A DNA stretch of 56,730 nt from an uncultured Bacteroidota bacterium. GTDB lineage: Bacteria > Bacteroidota > Bacteroidia > Flavobacteriales > Flavobacteriaceae. The notes beneath the pieces were generated by a model. The model made no database searches and was not told the origin of the DNA. It saw nothing but the letters and a program-made list of their open reading frames with translations. A program made the translations under genes and the position numbers. The DNA is taken from assembly GCA_913062555.1 (NCBI GenBank), contig CAJXVU010000023.1, forward strand, positions 1-56,730, in the 5' to 3' direction. Shown here one piece after another: positions 1 through 8,510 of this stretch (its first letter is position 1; each line of letters starts with the position of its first letter).

Positions 1-42
1 AATTAAGGCCTATAAAAAAAGTATAATAATAGAAAAGGAACT

Positions 43-1974
43 ATGATAAAGAAATTAATTTTCATCTTTTTAATTGCGACTACTAATTGTGTTGCACAAT
101 ATTATAAAACTTATGATTGGAGTGATATTCCAGAACTTCACAAACTTTCAAGTACTGATGCAAAAGCATCTTCTATTGGGATTTTAAAAAAGAATATTGT
201 AGAATATCAACCGAGTCTCTTTTCACAAGAATTAAAAAGGTTTGAAACCCAACACACCATTGTAAGAGTTAATGACGATAATGGTATTAGTCGCCATAAT
301 ACTGTATATATTCCTATGTATGCTGTTAAGGAAGTAATTGATATTAAGGCCAGAACTATTAATATTGACGGTAAAATCACACTGCTCAATAAGGATAATA
401 TAAAGGAAGTAAAAAATGTAGAAGAATATGGGGATTTTAAAATTTTCGCTATTGAAGGTGTAGAGAAAGACTCCGAAATAGAAGTCCTATACACCGTTGA
501 GAAGATGTATGATATGCATGGTACTGAAACTATACAAAGTGATTATTTAATAAAAGAAGCGCAGTTTGTATTTATAACTGACGATCTCAATTCGGAAATT
601 AAGGCCTACAGAACAGAAACGAAGTTTGAAAGTACAACAATGGCTGGAAAAAGAGCGAAGCAAATTACATTAACAAATGTTCCTGCAATGATTGAAGAAG
701 AATACGCAGCGCCTAATGCTAATAAAATTGCAATTGCTTATCAATGTTATCCCAAAGATCAAAACATTACTCAAGACATGTTTTGGAATAATGTTGTAAA
801 TAATATTGGCGGTAATTTTTTTCCTGAGCAAGCTTCAGAAAAGGTTAACGACGATATTAAAATATTCACTAAAGATCAAGGTGACTTAAGCGTTTTTAAA
901 GTAGCTTCTCTGGTGGATAATTTTATTAAAACCAATTTTACCATTGTAAAAAATAATAATGCCGAATTGACTGATTTAGATTATATCTTAAAGAACAGAT
1001 CTGCCAGTGAATTTGGGATCATTAAGGCTTATGCTCATTACTTAAAAGCGCTACAAGTTGAATATGAATTTGTAATAACTTCTGATAGATATCAATATAA
1101 ATTTGACCCTGATTTCTTCACGCCTAACATGTTACGTGATTTTATTATTTATTTGCCTACCGAGCAAAAGTACCTGACCCCAAATCGAATAGAATATCGA
1201 GTTGGAGAAGCACCCTCTAATTTATTGGGTAATTATGCCTTGTATATTACAAAGGACCTTCAGTATTATTTTAGTAAAATCATACAATCTGATGAGGACT
1301 ATAGTCGAATTAAAAGAATTACTGACATCAGTTTTGATGACGACATTGAAAGTGTAACGCTAAAACAATATCAAGAATATACCGGACATTGGTCTACAAC
1401 CAATAGAATGGTTATGAATCTTTACCCTGAACTCAATGTAAAAGAATTTGAAGATTACTTAACGGGTTCGGGTATAGAAGATAAGATTCAATTGAATATG
1501 GAAATGGAAAATACTGAAATTAACAATACTGAATACAATTTACCCTTTATTGTAAAGTCTACAATTTCTTCGGAATCTATACTAGAAGAAGCTGGCGATA
1601 GTTATATTTTGCAAATTGGTAAAGTTATTGGTACTCAAAGTGAACTCTATCAAGAAAATGAGCGTATAAACCCTATTGAAATGACTTATCCAAATCAATA
1701 CGATTATACAATTACTGTTACTATTCCTGAAGGCTACACCGCCGAAGGCCTTGAAGCTTTAAAGATTAATGAAAGCTATATTTCAGTTACCGGTCAAAAG
1801 GCTTGCAAATTTGAATCCAATTATAGTTTGGATGGAAATAAGCTAGTGATTACAATTCAGGAATTTTATAAAACAAATGAATTTGATTTGAATCGTTACG
1901 AAGAATTCAGGTCTGTGATTAATGCGGCTTCCGACTTTAATAAGGCCTCAATTTTAATAAAAGCCATCGAGTAA
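43..1974 (+). CDS. Exported DUF3857 / transglutaminase-like protein
   Basis: The 643-residue product starts with a signal peptide (hydrophobic stretch, likely cleavage after VAQ near residue 19). Residues about 50-220 match the pattern of DUF3857, a beta-rich domain that in Bacteroidota is normally followed by a transglutaminase-like core and a C-terminal beta domain. The region where the core would be (about 290-400) contains NRSASEFGIIKAY where active family members carry a cysteine; no cysteine occurs in that region, so enzymatic activity is doubtful (inference). A GGA-containing purine-rich stretch lies just before the ATG. The gene is followed by its own terminator and converges on the menaquinone cluster. 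Substrate and role are unknown; a periplasmic or surface location is likely. Confidence 0.8.
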   Translation: MIKKLIFIFLIATTNCVAQYYKTYDWSDIPELHKLSSTDAKASSIGILKKNIVEYQPSLFSQELKRFETQHTIVRVNDDNGISRHNTVYIPMYAVKEVIDIKARTINIDGKITLLNKDNIKEVKNVEEYGDFKIFAIEGVEKDSEIEVLYTVEKMYDMHGTETIQSDYLIKEAQFVFITDDLNSEIKAYRTETKFESTTMAGKRAKQITLTNVPAMIEEEYAAPNANKIAIAYQCYPKDQNITQDMFWNNVVNNIGGNFFPEQASEKVNDDIKIFTKDQGDLSVFKVASLVDNFIKTNFTIVKNNNAELTDLDYILKNRSASEFGIIKAYAHYLKALQVEYEFVITSDRYQYKFDPDFFTPNMLRDFIIYLPTEQKYLTPNRIEYRVGEAPSNLLGNYALYITKDLQYYFSKIIQSDEDYSRIKRITDISFDDDIESVTLKQYQEYTGHWSTTNRMVMNLYPELNVKEFEDYLTGSGIEDKIQLNMEMENTEINNTEYNLPFIVKSTISSESILEEAGDSYILQIGKVIGTQSELYQENERINPIEMTYPNQYDYTITVTIPEGYTAEGLEALKINESYISVTGQKACKFESNYSLDGNKLVITIQEFYKTNEFDLNRYEEFRSVINAASDFNKASILIKAIE

Positions 1975-2040
1975 ATAAATTACTTAAAAGACAAACTATC
2001 TTCAAGGAAATGCCTAGAGGACTTCTTTTCTATTAATAGA

Positions 2041-2064
2041 GCTTCTCAACTGAGAGGCTTTTTT
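2041..2064 (+). terminator. Rho-independent terminator after the DUF3857 gene
   Basis: An 8-bp stem (gcttctca / tgagaggc, one G-T pair) with a 2-nt loop is followed directly by six T residues. It lies 66 bases after the DUF3857 stop and just before the end of the convergent CPBP gene. Confidence 0.75.
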
Positions 2065-2072
2065 AATATGCT

Positions 2073-2999
2073 CTAATTATCTTTTGCAGGGATTTCAATA
2101 GTTCCAAACAATTTCCCTTTCCAATCATTCCATTTATATTTATATGCAAGGATGAGTAAGATAATAGGATAGATAATAAATACAGGCATGATAATTTCTC
2201 CTAAAGAGCTTGATGCTTCTTCGGCAGTATAAATAAAAATCGCATCCGTTTGCAATGCAGACCAATTTGATGTAACAAGTATCGCTGCAAGCAAATTATT
2301 ACCAAAATGGAATCCCAAAGCTAATTCTAATCCGTCATCCATTAATGTCATAATCCCTAAAAGAAATCCAGTTCCAATGTAAAATATCATGACTACCCAG
2401 CCCATTTCTGCTACCTCAGGATTTGCACCATGAAACACACCAAACATCACTGATGTAATTATTAATGGCATCCATCTGTTTTTTGCGAATGCGCCTATAT
2501 GCTGCATCAAATATCCTCTGAATAAATATTCTTCTAATCCAATTTGAAGCGGAAACAAAACTAGACTTACAACAAATAAAATAGCAAACTTAAGGGGGTC
2601 AAATTGCAATTCAATTAAAGAAGGGTCTAGTGCATAGCCAATCCCAAATGTCACAATTGTAATTATAACTATTAAAGTAAATGAAAAACCTACTCTACGC
2701 CAGTCTATCTTGGGTCTTGCCGTAGAAAGAGATAAGATACTTCTTTGGTGCAAATACTTTACAAGTAAAAAAAGCAAGCCCAATAGAAAAGCAAAAGGCA
2801 GTAAATTTACAGCCAACCAGAAATTTTTACTTGGAATAATTTCCAATAATTTATTCTGTTCTTCAATAATATCAATGCCATCTCCAAAAAACAAAAAGAA
2901 AATTAAGTTTGCAATAAATATACCAGCTACTAAAAATGTTGTTATAACAAACATCCAAACTTTATTATCTCCTTTAAAAGCTTGTTGAATATAGTTCAT
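2073..2999 (-). CDS. CPBP family intramembrane glutamic endopeptidase (CAAX/Abi)
   Basis: This multi-span membrane protein (308 residues from the chosen start) carries the three CPBP/Abi motifs in order: EEYLFRG (the EExxxR motif), FGVFHG and HFGNN, which form the catalytic site in the Rce1-type family. Bacterial members are membrane proteases of mostly unknown substrate. I chose the start at 2999 because its ATG overlaps the TGA of menC as ATGA, which implies translational coupling; an ATG 24 bases further upstream is also open. It is the last gene of the menB-menA-hydrolase-menC block, a linkage I recall from other flavobacteria, and I see no direct role in menaquinone chemistry. Confidence 0.85.
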   Translation of the reverse strand: MNYIQQAFKGDNKVWMFVITTFLVAGIFIANLIFFLFFGDGIDIIEEQNKLLEIIPSKNFWLAVNLLPFAFLLGLLFLLVKYLHQRSILSLSTARPKIDWRRVGFSFTLIVIITIVTFGIGYALDPSLIELQFDPLKFAILFVVSLVLFPLQIGLEEYLFRGYLMQHIGAFAKNRWMPLIITSVMFGVFHGANPEVAEMGWVVMIFYIGTGFLLGIMTLMDDGLELALGFHFGNNLLAAILVTSNWSALQTDAIFIYTAEEASSSLGEIIMPVFIIYPIILLILAYKYKWNDWKGKLFGTIEIPAKDN

Positions 3000-4039
3000 A
3001 GTTCTATTTGATTTAGGTTCCACCCTTGTTTCGATTCGTATCGCAATGTACCATTTTCTACTTGTAATGGTGATGGAAAATTATTTTTATATAAACTCCC
3101 TGTCCCCAGCCCCTGTGGCATAAAATTGCTTAATGAATAAGTCCATTGTGCGATTGCACTCAAGCCAACATTACTCTCTAAAGCACTGGTAATCCACCAT
3201 TTAATGTTTTGATTTTCTGCCATTCGAATCCACTCACTACTTTCCTTAAAACCACCAACTAAACTCGGTTTTAAAATTATGTATTGCGGATTTATAATTT
3301 GTAGCAATTCTATCCTTTTCGTTACATCAAAAATTCCAATTAATTCTTCATCTAAGGCAATGTCTAGTGGCGATGACTTACAGAGTTGTGCCATTGCTTC
3401 AAATTGCTTGACTTTAATTGGCTGTTCTATAGAGTGTAAATTGAGTTCTGATAATAATTTCAACTTCTCCAAAGCATCTTCTGGTGAAAATGCACCATTG
3501 GCATCAACTCTAAGCTCTACATCATTAACTGAGAACTCGTTTCTAATTGATTTTAAAAGCTCCAATTCGGTTTCAAAGTCTATAGCTCCAATTTTCATTT
3601 TAATGCAACTAAAGCCTTGATTAAGCTTTTCTTTAATTTGTTGCTTCATAAAATGCTTATCCCCCATCCATACGAGACCATTGATTGGAATAACGTCTTC
3701 CCCTTGTGTAAACTTGGATGGAAATAAATCGAATTTATTATAACTTTTAAGTGACATTAATGCCATTTCAACTCCAAACTGAATTGAGGGGAATTCAATA
3801 AGTTTATTTAATAAATCATTTAAATCTAAATGTATGTTATTGCAAACCCATTTTAATTTTTGCTCATAATTTGGCCGGTCATCTATGCTCAGCCCTTTTA
3901 AAACACCACATTCACCTATGCCTTGCTTTTCCCCATCATCTATAACTATAAACCAGGTTTCTTTTTGTGTTAACACCCCTCGCGAAGTGCCTCCAGGTCT
4001 TTTAAAATCTAAAATATATTTATGGTAGTATGCTTTCAT
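2996..4039 (-). CDS. menC: o-Succinylbenzoate synthase
   Basis: Enolase-superfamily enzyme of 347 residues that dehydrates SHCHC to o-succinylbenzoate in menaquinone synthesis. The catalytic signature is present: KMK at residues 147-149 (proton-transfer lysine), metal ligands D179 (in RVDAN), E205 (in IEQP) and D230 (in ALDEE), and K257 (in ILKPS). The ATG directly abuts the stop of the upstream hydrolase gene, and its TGA overlaps the CPBP start, so the three are probably translated from one message. MenA, MenB, MenD and MenF are all nearby on the same strand, which supports MenC over other enolase-family racemases. Confidence 0.93.
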   Translation of the reverse strand: MKAYYHKYILDFKRPGGTSRGVLTQKETWFIVIDDGEKQGIGECGVLKGLSIDDRPNYEQKLKWVCNNIHLDLNDLLNKLIEFPSIQFGVEMALMSLKSYNKFDLFPSKFTQGEDVIPINGLVWMGDKHFMKQQIKEKLNQGFSCIKMKIGAIDFETELELLKSIRNEFSVNDVELRVDANGAFSPEDALEKLKLLSELNLHSIEQPIKVKQFEAMAQLCKSSPLDIALDEELIGIFDVTKRIELLQIINPQYIILKPSLVGGFKESSEWIRMAENQNIKWWITSALESNVGLSAIAQWTYSLSNFMPQGLGTGSLYKNNFPSPLQVENGTLRYESKQGWNLNQIEL

Positions 4040-4717
4040 TTAAAGTTCAATAGATTCTCCAATTTCTAAGAGCATTAAATCCTTACCATTCTCAAAAAAC
4101 TTACGTTTAGCTTCATCATGATTTATTTCAATATACCCAAAAGTATCAAAATGATAGCCCAATATTTTATCACATTCTACAAAATCTGCAGCAATTATAG
4201 CATCATCAATTCCCATAGTGAAATTGTCTCCTATTGGTAAAATGGCCAAATCTAATTTGGTGCTCACAGGTATGAGTTTCATATCGTATGTCAGTGCCGT
4301 ATCTCCTGCTATATAAATGTTTTTGTGTTCCCCTTCAATTACAAACCCACCAGGTTGACCACCATAACTTCCATCTGGGAATGAGGAGGTATGGATGGCG
4401 TTTACATATTTTATGCGGCCAAAGTCAAATTCCCAATTCCCGCCATGATTCATGGGATGTCCCTGAATGTCCAATGTTTGGAAATGGGATACAATTTCGT
4501 AATTGGAGATTATGATTGCTCCTGTTCGTTTCGCAATCTGTTCGACATCTAAAATGTGATCTTGATGCGCATGTGTTATTAAAATATAATCAGCGTTTAA
4601 TGTATCTACATCAATATGAGACGCTTTAGGGTTTCCAGAAATAAATGGATCAACTAGTAAGGTGATATTTCCAATTTGAATTTTAAGGCTTGCATGGCCA
4701 AGAAAAGAAATCTTCAT
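4040..4717 (-). CDS. MBL-fold metal-dependent hydrolase (UPF0173-like)
   Basis: A 225-residue cytosolic metallo-beta-lactamase-fold protein. The zinc-binding HxHxDH motif is HAHQDH at residues 49-54, with further metal ligands in AIHTS, AGDTA and GYHFD. The length fits the UPF0173 family, whose substrate is not established. It sits between menA (40 bases upstream) and menC (no gap). The position inside the menaquinone operon suggests a linked function, but no step of the known pathway needs it. Confidence 0.85.
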   Translation of the reverse strand: MKISFLGHASLKIQIGNITLLVDPFISGNPKASHIDVDTLNADYILITHAHQDHILDVEQIAKRTGAIIISNYEIVSHFQTLDIQGHPMNHGGNWEFDFGRIKYVNAIHTSSFPDGSYGGQPGGFVIEGEHKNIYIAGDTALTYDMKLIPVSTKLDLAILPIGDNFTMGIDDAIIAADFVECDKILGYHFDTFGYIEINHDEAKRKFFENGKDLMLLEIGESIEL

Positions 4718-4757
4718 TGTAAAAATTTATTTGCAATTGAAAATACAAAAAACCTGA

Positions 4758-5669
4758 TTATAAAACATTAAAGATATATCCAAATCCTAATAAAAGTGAA
4801 AGTCCAAAAGTAGATAATGCCAATACCTTAAGTTGTGGATCCAATAACTTTGCATCTGTCGTTTTCAAAACGGTAGTTAAATGTTTTATCAATGGTATAT
4901 ACATGATAAGAAATATAAAATTTATTGGGGCTCTATAATACAAAACACCAAACAATAAAGACAGCACTAATGCCGAAATTATCAAAAATGCATGGTATCT
5001 CTTAGCGCGTTTAAACCCTAATTTTACAGCCAAAGTAATTTTATTAGACGCCTTATCGGATTCTATATCCCTGATATTGTTCAGGTTTAACACTCCTGTA
5101 CTCAATAGTCCTATGGTACAGGCCGGAAGAATCAATAGATGATCTAATTGCCTAGTATATAGGAAATATGACCCTATAACACTTAGCAGTCCAAAGAATA
5201 AGAACACCATAATATCTCCTAATGCTCTATACCCATATGCTGTTTCTCCAACGGTATATTTTATTGCTGCGAACACACATATTAAACCCAGAAAAAAATA
5301 CAATAAAGAATACAAAAAATGCTGAGTTCCAAAGGCACTAAGAATAAGCAAGAACACAATAAAAATAACAATGAGAATATTAATTCTTATTGCCATAAAC
5401 ATTTCATTCGGAGTTATCTTTCCGCTTTGTATAGCACGTTCTGGCCCTATCCTATTTTCGTTGTCTGTTCCTTTAATTCCATCACCATAATCATTAGCGA
5501 GATTAGATAATATTTGTAAACTTATGGTTGCTAAAATAGCAAACACAAAAATTAAAATATCAAAAAAACCATTGTAATAAGCCAAACAGCTTCCTACAAC
5601 AACTCCTGAAACAGAAAGAGGTAAAGTCCTCAATCTAAGGGCAGATATCCAAGGCTTTATGTTATTCAT
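4758..5669 (-). CDS. menA: 1,4-Dihydroxy-2-naphthoate polyprenyltransferase
   Basis: UbiA-superfamily membrane prenyltransferase (303 residues, eight to nine hydrophobic spans) that attaches the polyprenyl tail to 1,4-dihydroxy-2-naphthoate. The first aspartate motif is seen as NLANDYGDGIKGTDNENR and the second as NIRDIESDKASNK, both typical of MenA. The gene starts 27 bases after the menB stop, consistent with one operon. Confidence 0.94.
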   Translation of the reverse strand: MNNIKPWISALRLRTLPLSVSGVVVGSCLAYYNGFFDILIFVFAILATISLQILSNLANDYGDGIKGTDNENRIGPERAIQSGKITPNEMFMAIRINILIVIFIVFLLILSAFGTQHFLYSLLYFFLGLICVFAAIKYTVGETAYGYRALGDIMVFLFFGLLSVIGSYFLYTRQLDHLLILPACTIGLLSTGVLNLNNIRDIESDKASNKITLAVKLGFKRAKRYHAFLIISALVLSLLFGVLYYRAPINFIFLIMYIPLIKHLTTVLKTTDAKLLDPQLKVLALSTFGLSLLLGFGYIFNVL

Positions 5670-5696
5670 ATCTTGTATTGCTTAGAATTATATCCA

Positions 5697-6536
5697 TCAT
5701 GGAATCCATTTTTTATCAAAGTTAGGTTTACGTTTTTCCAAAAAGGCATCACGTCCCTCTTTAGCTTCGTCAGTCATATATGCCAAACGGGTAGCTTCCC
5801 CAGCAAAAACTTGCTGTCCTACCATCCCATCATCAGTTAAATTCATAGCAAATTTCAACATTTTAATAGAGGTTGGTGATTTTGCTAAAATCTCTTGTGC
5901 CCATTCATAAGCAGTCTCTTCTAATTCATCATGAGGAATCACAGCATTTACCATTCCCATCTCATACGCTTCTTGTGCGGAATAGTTTCGACCCAAGAAA
6001 AATATTTCTCTAGCTTTTTTCTGTCCTACCATTTTTGCCAAATATGCCGATCCATACCCCCCATCAAAACTAGTAACATCAGCATCCGTTTGTTTAAAAA
6101 TTGCGTGCTCCTCACTCGCTAACGTTAAATCGCAAACTACATGTAAACTGTGTCCGCCACCAACGGCCCAACCTGGAACAACAGCGATTACCGCTTTTGG
6201 CATAAATCGAATAAGTCGTTGCACCTCAAGAATATTTAATCGATGATATCCATCTTCACCAACATAACCTTGTTGTCCTCTTGCTTTTTGATCTCCTCCA
6301 CTACAAAAAGAATAAATGCCATCCTTAGTAGACGGTCCTTCTGCACTCAATAATACAACTCCAATAGAGGTGTCTTCTTGGGCATCATAGAAGGCATCAT
6401 ATAACTCCTTAGTCGTTTTTGGTCTAAATGCATTTCTAACATTAGGTCTATTAAATGCTATACGTGCAACACCGTTGCATTTTTTATAAGTAATATCCTC
6501 ATATTCTTTGGCGGTAATCCAATTCATAGAACTCAT
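5697..6536 (-). CDS. menB: 1,4-Dihydroxy-2-naphthoyl-CoA synthase
   Basis: Crotonase-fold enzyme of 279 residues that cyclises o-succinylbenzoyl-CoA. Typical MenB features are NRPNVRNAFRPKT near the N-terminus, the SGGDQKARG loop, the oxyanion-hole segment PGWAVGGGHSLHVVCDLTLA, and TDADVTSFDGGYGSAYLA. The C-terminal EKRKPNFDKKWIP is also characteristic. The ATG at 6536 is used; it lies beside a decayed region, so menB has been separated from the menFD half of the pathway by gene remnants. Confidence 0.95.
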   Translation of the reverse strand: MSSMNWITAKEYEDITYKKCNGVARIAFNRPNVRNAFRPKTTKELYDAFYDAQEDTSIGVVLLSAEGPSTKDGIYSFCSGGDQKARGQQGYVGEDGYHRLNILEVQRLIRFMPKAVIAVVPGWAVGGGHSLHVVCDLTLASEEHAIFKQTDADVTSFDGGYGSAYLAKMVGQKKAREIFFLGRNYSAQEAYEMGMVNAVIPHDELEETAYEWAQEILAKSPTSIKMLKFAMNLTDDGMVGQQVFAGEATRLAYMTDEAKEGRDAFLEKRKPNFDKKWIP

Positions 6537-6583
6537 ACTTTCTTAAAATTTAAAGATGTAAAAATACATATTAAAAAATACTA

Positions 6584-6688
6584 TTATTCAATTTTATCTT
6601 CATTGTTATTAATATAATTCTTAACATTATCAAATATTTTTAAATCCCAAAACTTACCATTGCGCCCACTTTTAGCCAGTAAGGCTAA
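6584..6688 (-). pseudogene. C-terminal remnant of an unidentified gene
   Basis: On the minus strand a 34-codon open stretch ends in GKFWDLKIFDNVKNYINN plus an acidic tail and TAA. It has no plausible start and begins after an in-frame TAA, so it looks like the surviving 3' end of a lost gene. The family is not recognised. Its upstream edge coincides with the start of a second decayed gene on the other strand. Confidence 0.3.
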
Positions 6689-6691
6689 TTA

Positions 6692-7083
6692 TGTTTGCAA
6701 TTTAAATACTGATAATTTATATTTTTTGATAACTTTCTAATCGTAGAGGCTCACGAAGGGATCATTATAGAAAAAAATGATTTGGTGAAAACCATGACTC
6801 TTATCGATAACCATTTATATGTAGATACACCCTATTGGCTTATAAGTTATTGTATAAATTCCTACTCGGTCAATTTTTTTGAGCTATTCCAATAGCACAT
6901 AAATTTGGTGTGTTAGTAACCAATGCTGTGATTATATATTCTGAAATAGGTGTAAAAAATTTCGGGTTTGAAAAGCGCACACTTCAGCTTAAAGGCCAGT
7001 GTTTTTTTTAGATATTAAAAACGGATTGCAGTATATAAAATGAATTAGAATACGCGCTTAAGAAAAATAATACAAGTCGTAAT
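6692..7083 (+). pseudogene. Frameshifted remnant of a small cytosolic protein
   Basis: Plus-strand coding similarity is broken over several frames. One frame reads LYFFDNFLIVEAHEGIIIEK followed by LVKTMTLIDNHL and ISYCINSYSVNFFEL to a stop at 6893-6895. A second frame continues AIPIAHKFGVLVTNAVIIY and GFEKRTLQLKGQCFF from about 6884. A third gives DIKNGLQYIK after the T-run near 7005. In order these resemble a family of about 120-residue hypothetical flavobacterial proteins with an INSY(S/A)V core (from memory, not checked). At least two frameshifts, both near T homopolymers, make an active gene unlikely unless the sequence has errors. Confidence 0.5.
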
Positions 7084-7089
7084 TAGATA

Positions 7090-7920
7090 CTACAATAGTC
7101 GTAAACCATCTTTATCAATAGAGATTAACCGTTGTTTATACAATGTGCCAATAGCCTTTTTAAAGCTCTTCTTACTCATTTGTAAGACGTCTTTAATGTC
7201 TTCTGGTGTTGATTTATCTGTTAAGTTTAAAAACCCACTGTTATCATGAAGTTCATGCATAATTGCTTCAGCATTTGGTTCAATATTTCTATAACCAATT
7301 TGTCCTAAGGAAATATCTAATTTATTATCAGGTCGGATTTTTTTAACAATGCCCTTCATTTTATCTCCAACACTAAGGTCTTTGAAGATTTCATCTTTAA
7401 ATATTAATCCTAAGTGCTGATTGTTCACAATAACATTCATCCCTATATCTGAAGGGTGAGACACAATTAAATCTACAGTATCAAACTGAGCTACTGTAAG
7501 CTCTTTGTTGTCTAAAAAATGATTGGTTTTACTAGATGCAACTAATCTACTGGTTTCTTCATCTAAATAGCAATGTACCAAATACCAGCCTCCCTTTTTC
7601 ATTTTAAAGGCTTGTTCTTTAAATGGACAAAACAGTTCTTTTACCAGTCCCCAGTCTAAAAACGCACCATGAGTTGTCACTTCATTACAGCGCAGTACTG
7701 CAAATTCGCCGCGAGTTATATAGGGCGCATCGGTAACAGCTACCAAGCGTTCATCATTATCAAGATAAACAAAGACCTCCAACTTGTCCCAAATTTTAAA
7801 CTCTTCTGGAACATATCTATTTGGAAGTAACACTTCATTATTGTCTTCGTCACTTAAAAATAATCCGGGATCCTTTTCTCTAATAATTGATAAAGTATTG
7901 TATTCTCCAATGTGTATCAT
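7090..7920 (-). CDS. CvfB-like S1 RNA-binding protein
   Basis: A 276-residue protein (from ATG 7920) with the CvfB/YitL layout: tandem S1/OB-type domains (IHIGEYNTLSII at the start, GAFLDWGLVKELFCPF near residue 95, KMKGIVKKIRPDNKLDISLG near 200) and a C-terminal winged-helix segment (SKKSFKKAIGTLYKQRLI). Family members bind RNA and affect virulence-factor expression in Staphylococcus; the role in flavobacteria is not known. An upstream ATG at 7956 is open but adds 12 residues that do not fit the family. Confidence 0.85.
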   Translation of the reverse strand: MIHIGEYNTLSIIREKDPGLFLSDEDNNEVLLPNRYVPEEFKIWDKLEVFVYLDNDERLVAVTDAPYITRGEFAVLRCNEVTTHGAFLDWGLVKELFCPFKEQAFKMKKGGWYLVHCYLDEETSRLVASSKTNHFLDNKELTVAQFDTVDLIVSHPSDIGMNVIVNNQHLGLIFKDEIFKDLSVGDKMKGIVKKIRPDNKLDISLGQIGYRNIEPNAEAIMHELHDNSGFLNLTDKSTPEDIKDVLQMSKKSFKKAIGTLYKQRLISIDKDGLRLL

Positions 7921-8086
7921 GGTGCAAATGTAAGGATAATAAAAAATTGAAACCAATTAACTTAGACCTTATCTGTATATGTTTTTCTGGTCAATATTTA
8001 CAATGATAAAGTAGTGTGAAGGACACTTGACTATTCCTAAAAAAAACATCCGAAAAATTGAATCTCTTTAATAGTGTTTTATGCCA

Positions 8087-8425
8087 TTAATAAGCTGATT
8101 CTTTTCCAAAATGCTTCGTTAATAAATAATATACTACGGCTCTATATTTCTTTCTATTCGTTCTTCCATATTGATCCATAATATTATCGATGCCAATATT
8201 TAAATCTGGAACATCTTTTAATCCTAACTTTTTAATTAAAAAATTATTTTTCACTCTTGCAATTTCAGAGGCATCACTACTTGAGACTGTTGATGAATCA
8301 GCATTATAAATAGATGGGCCACAGGCTATAGTAACTTTCTTCAATAAATCCATATTAGGAGTTACACCACATTTGTCTTTTAAATCTGCTGCATATTTTA
8401 AGATAAGTTCATCTCTTTGGTTCAT
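8087..8425 (-). CDS. DUF2853 family protein
   Basis: A 112-residue cytosolic protein matching DUF2853 as I recall it, with an N-terminal helical half (ELILKYAADLKDKCGVTPNM) and a C-terminal YGRTNRKKYRAVVYYLLTKH segment. No signal peptide, membrane span or catalytic motif is visible. The function of the family is unknown. It lies 85 bases after menD, and in flavobacteria this gene is commonly found beside menD (recollection). Confidence 0.8.
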   Translation of the reverse strand: MNQRDELILKYAADLKDKCGVTPNMDLLKKVTIACGPSIYNADSSTVSSSDASEIARVKNNFLIKKLGLKDVPDLNIGIDNIMDQYGRTNRKKYRAVVYYLLTKHFGKESAY

Positions 8426-8510
8426 ATTGTTTAATATTAGATTGAAATAAAATAATTAGACTACTCTTTTTATGACACATATATTATTATAAAGTCACAT
8501 CATGCCATTA

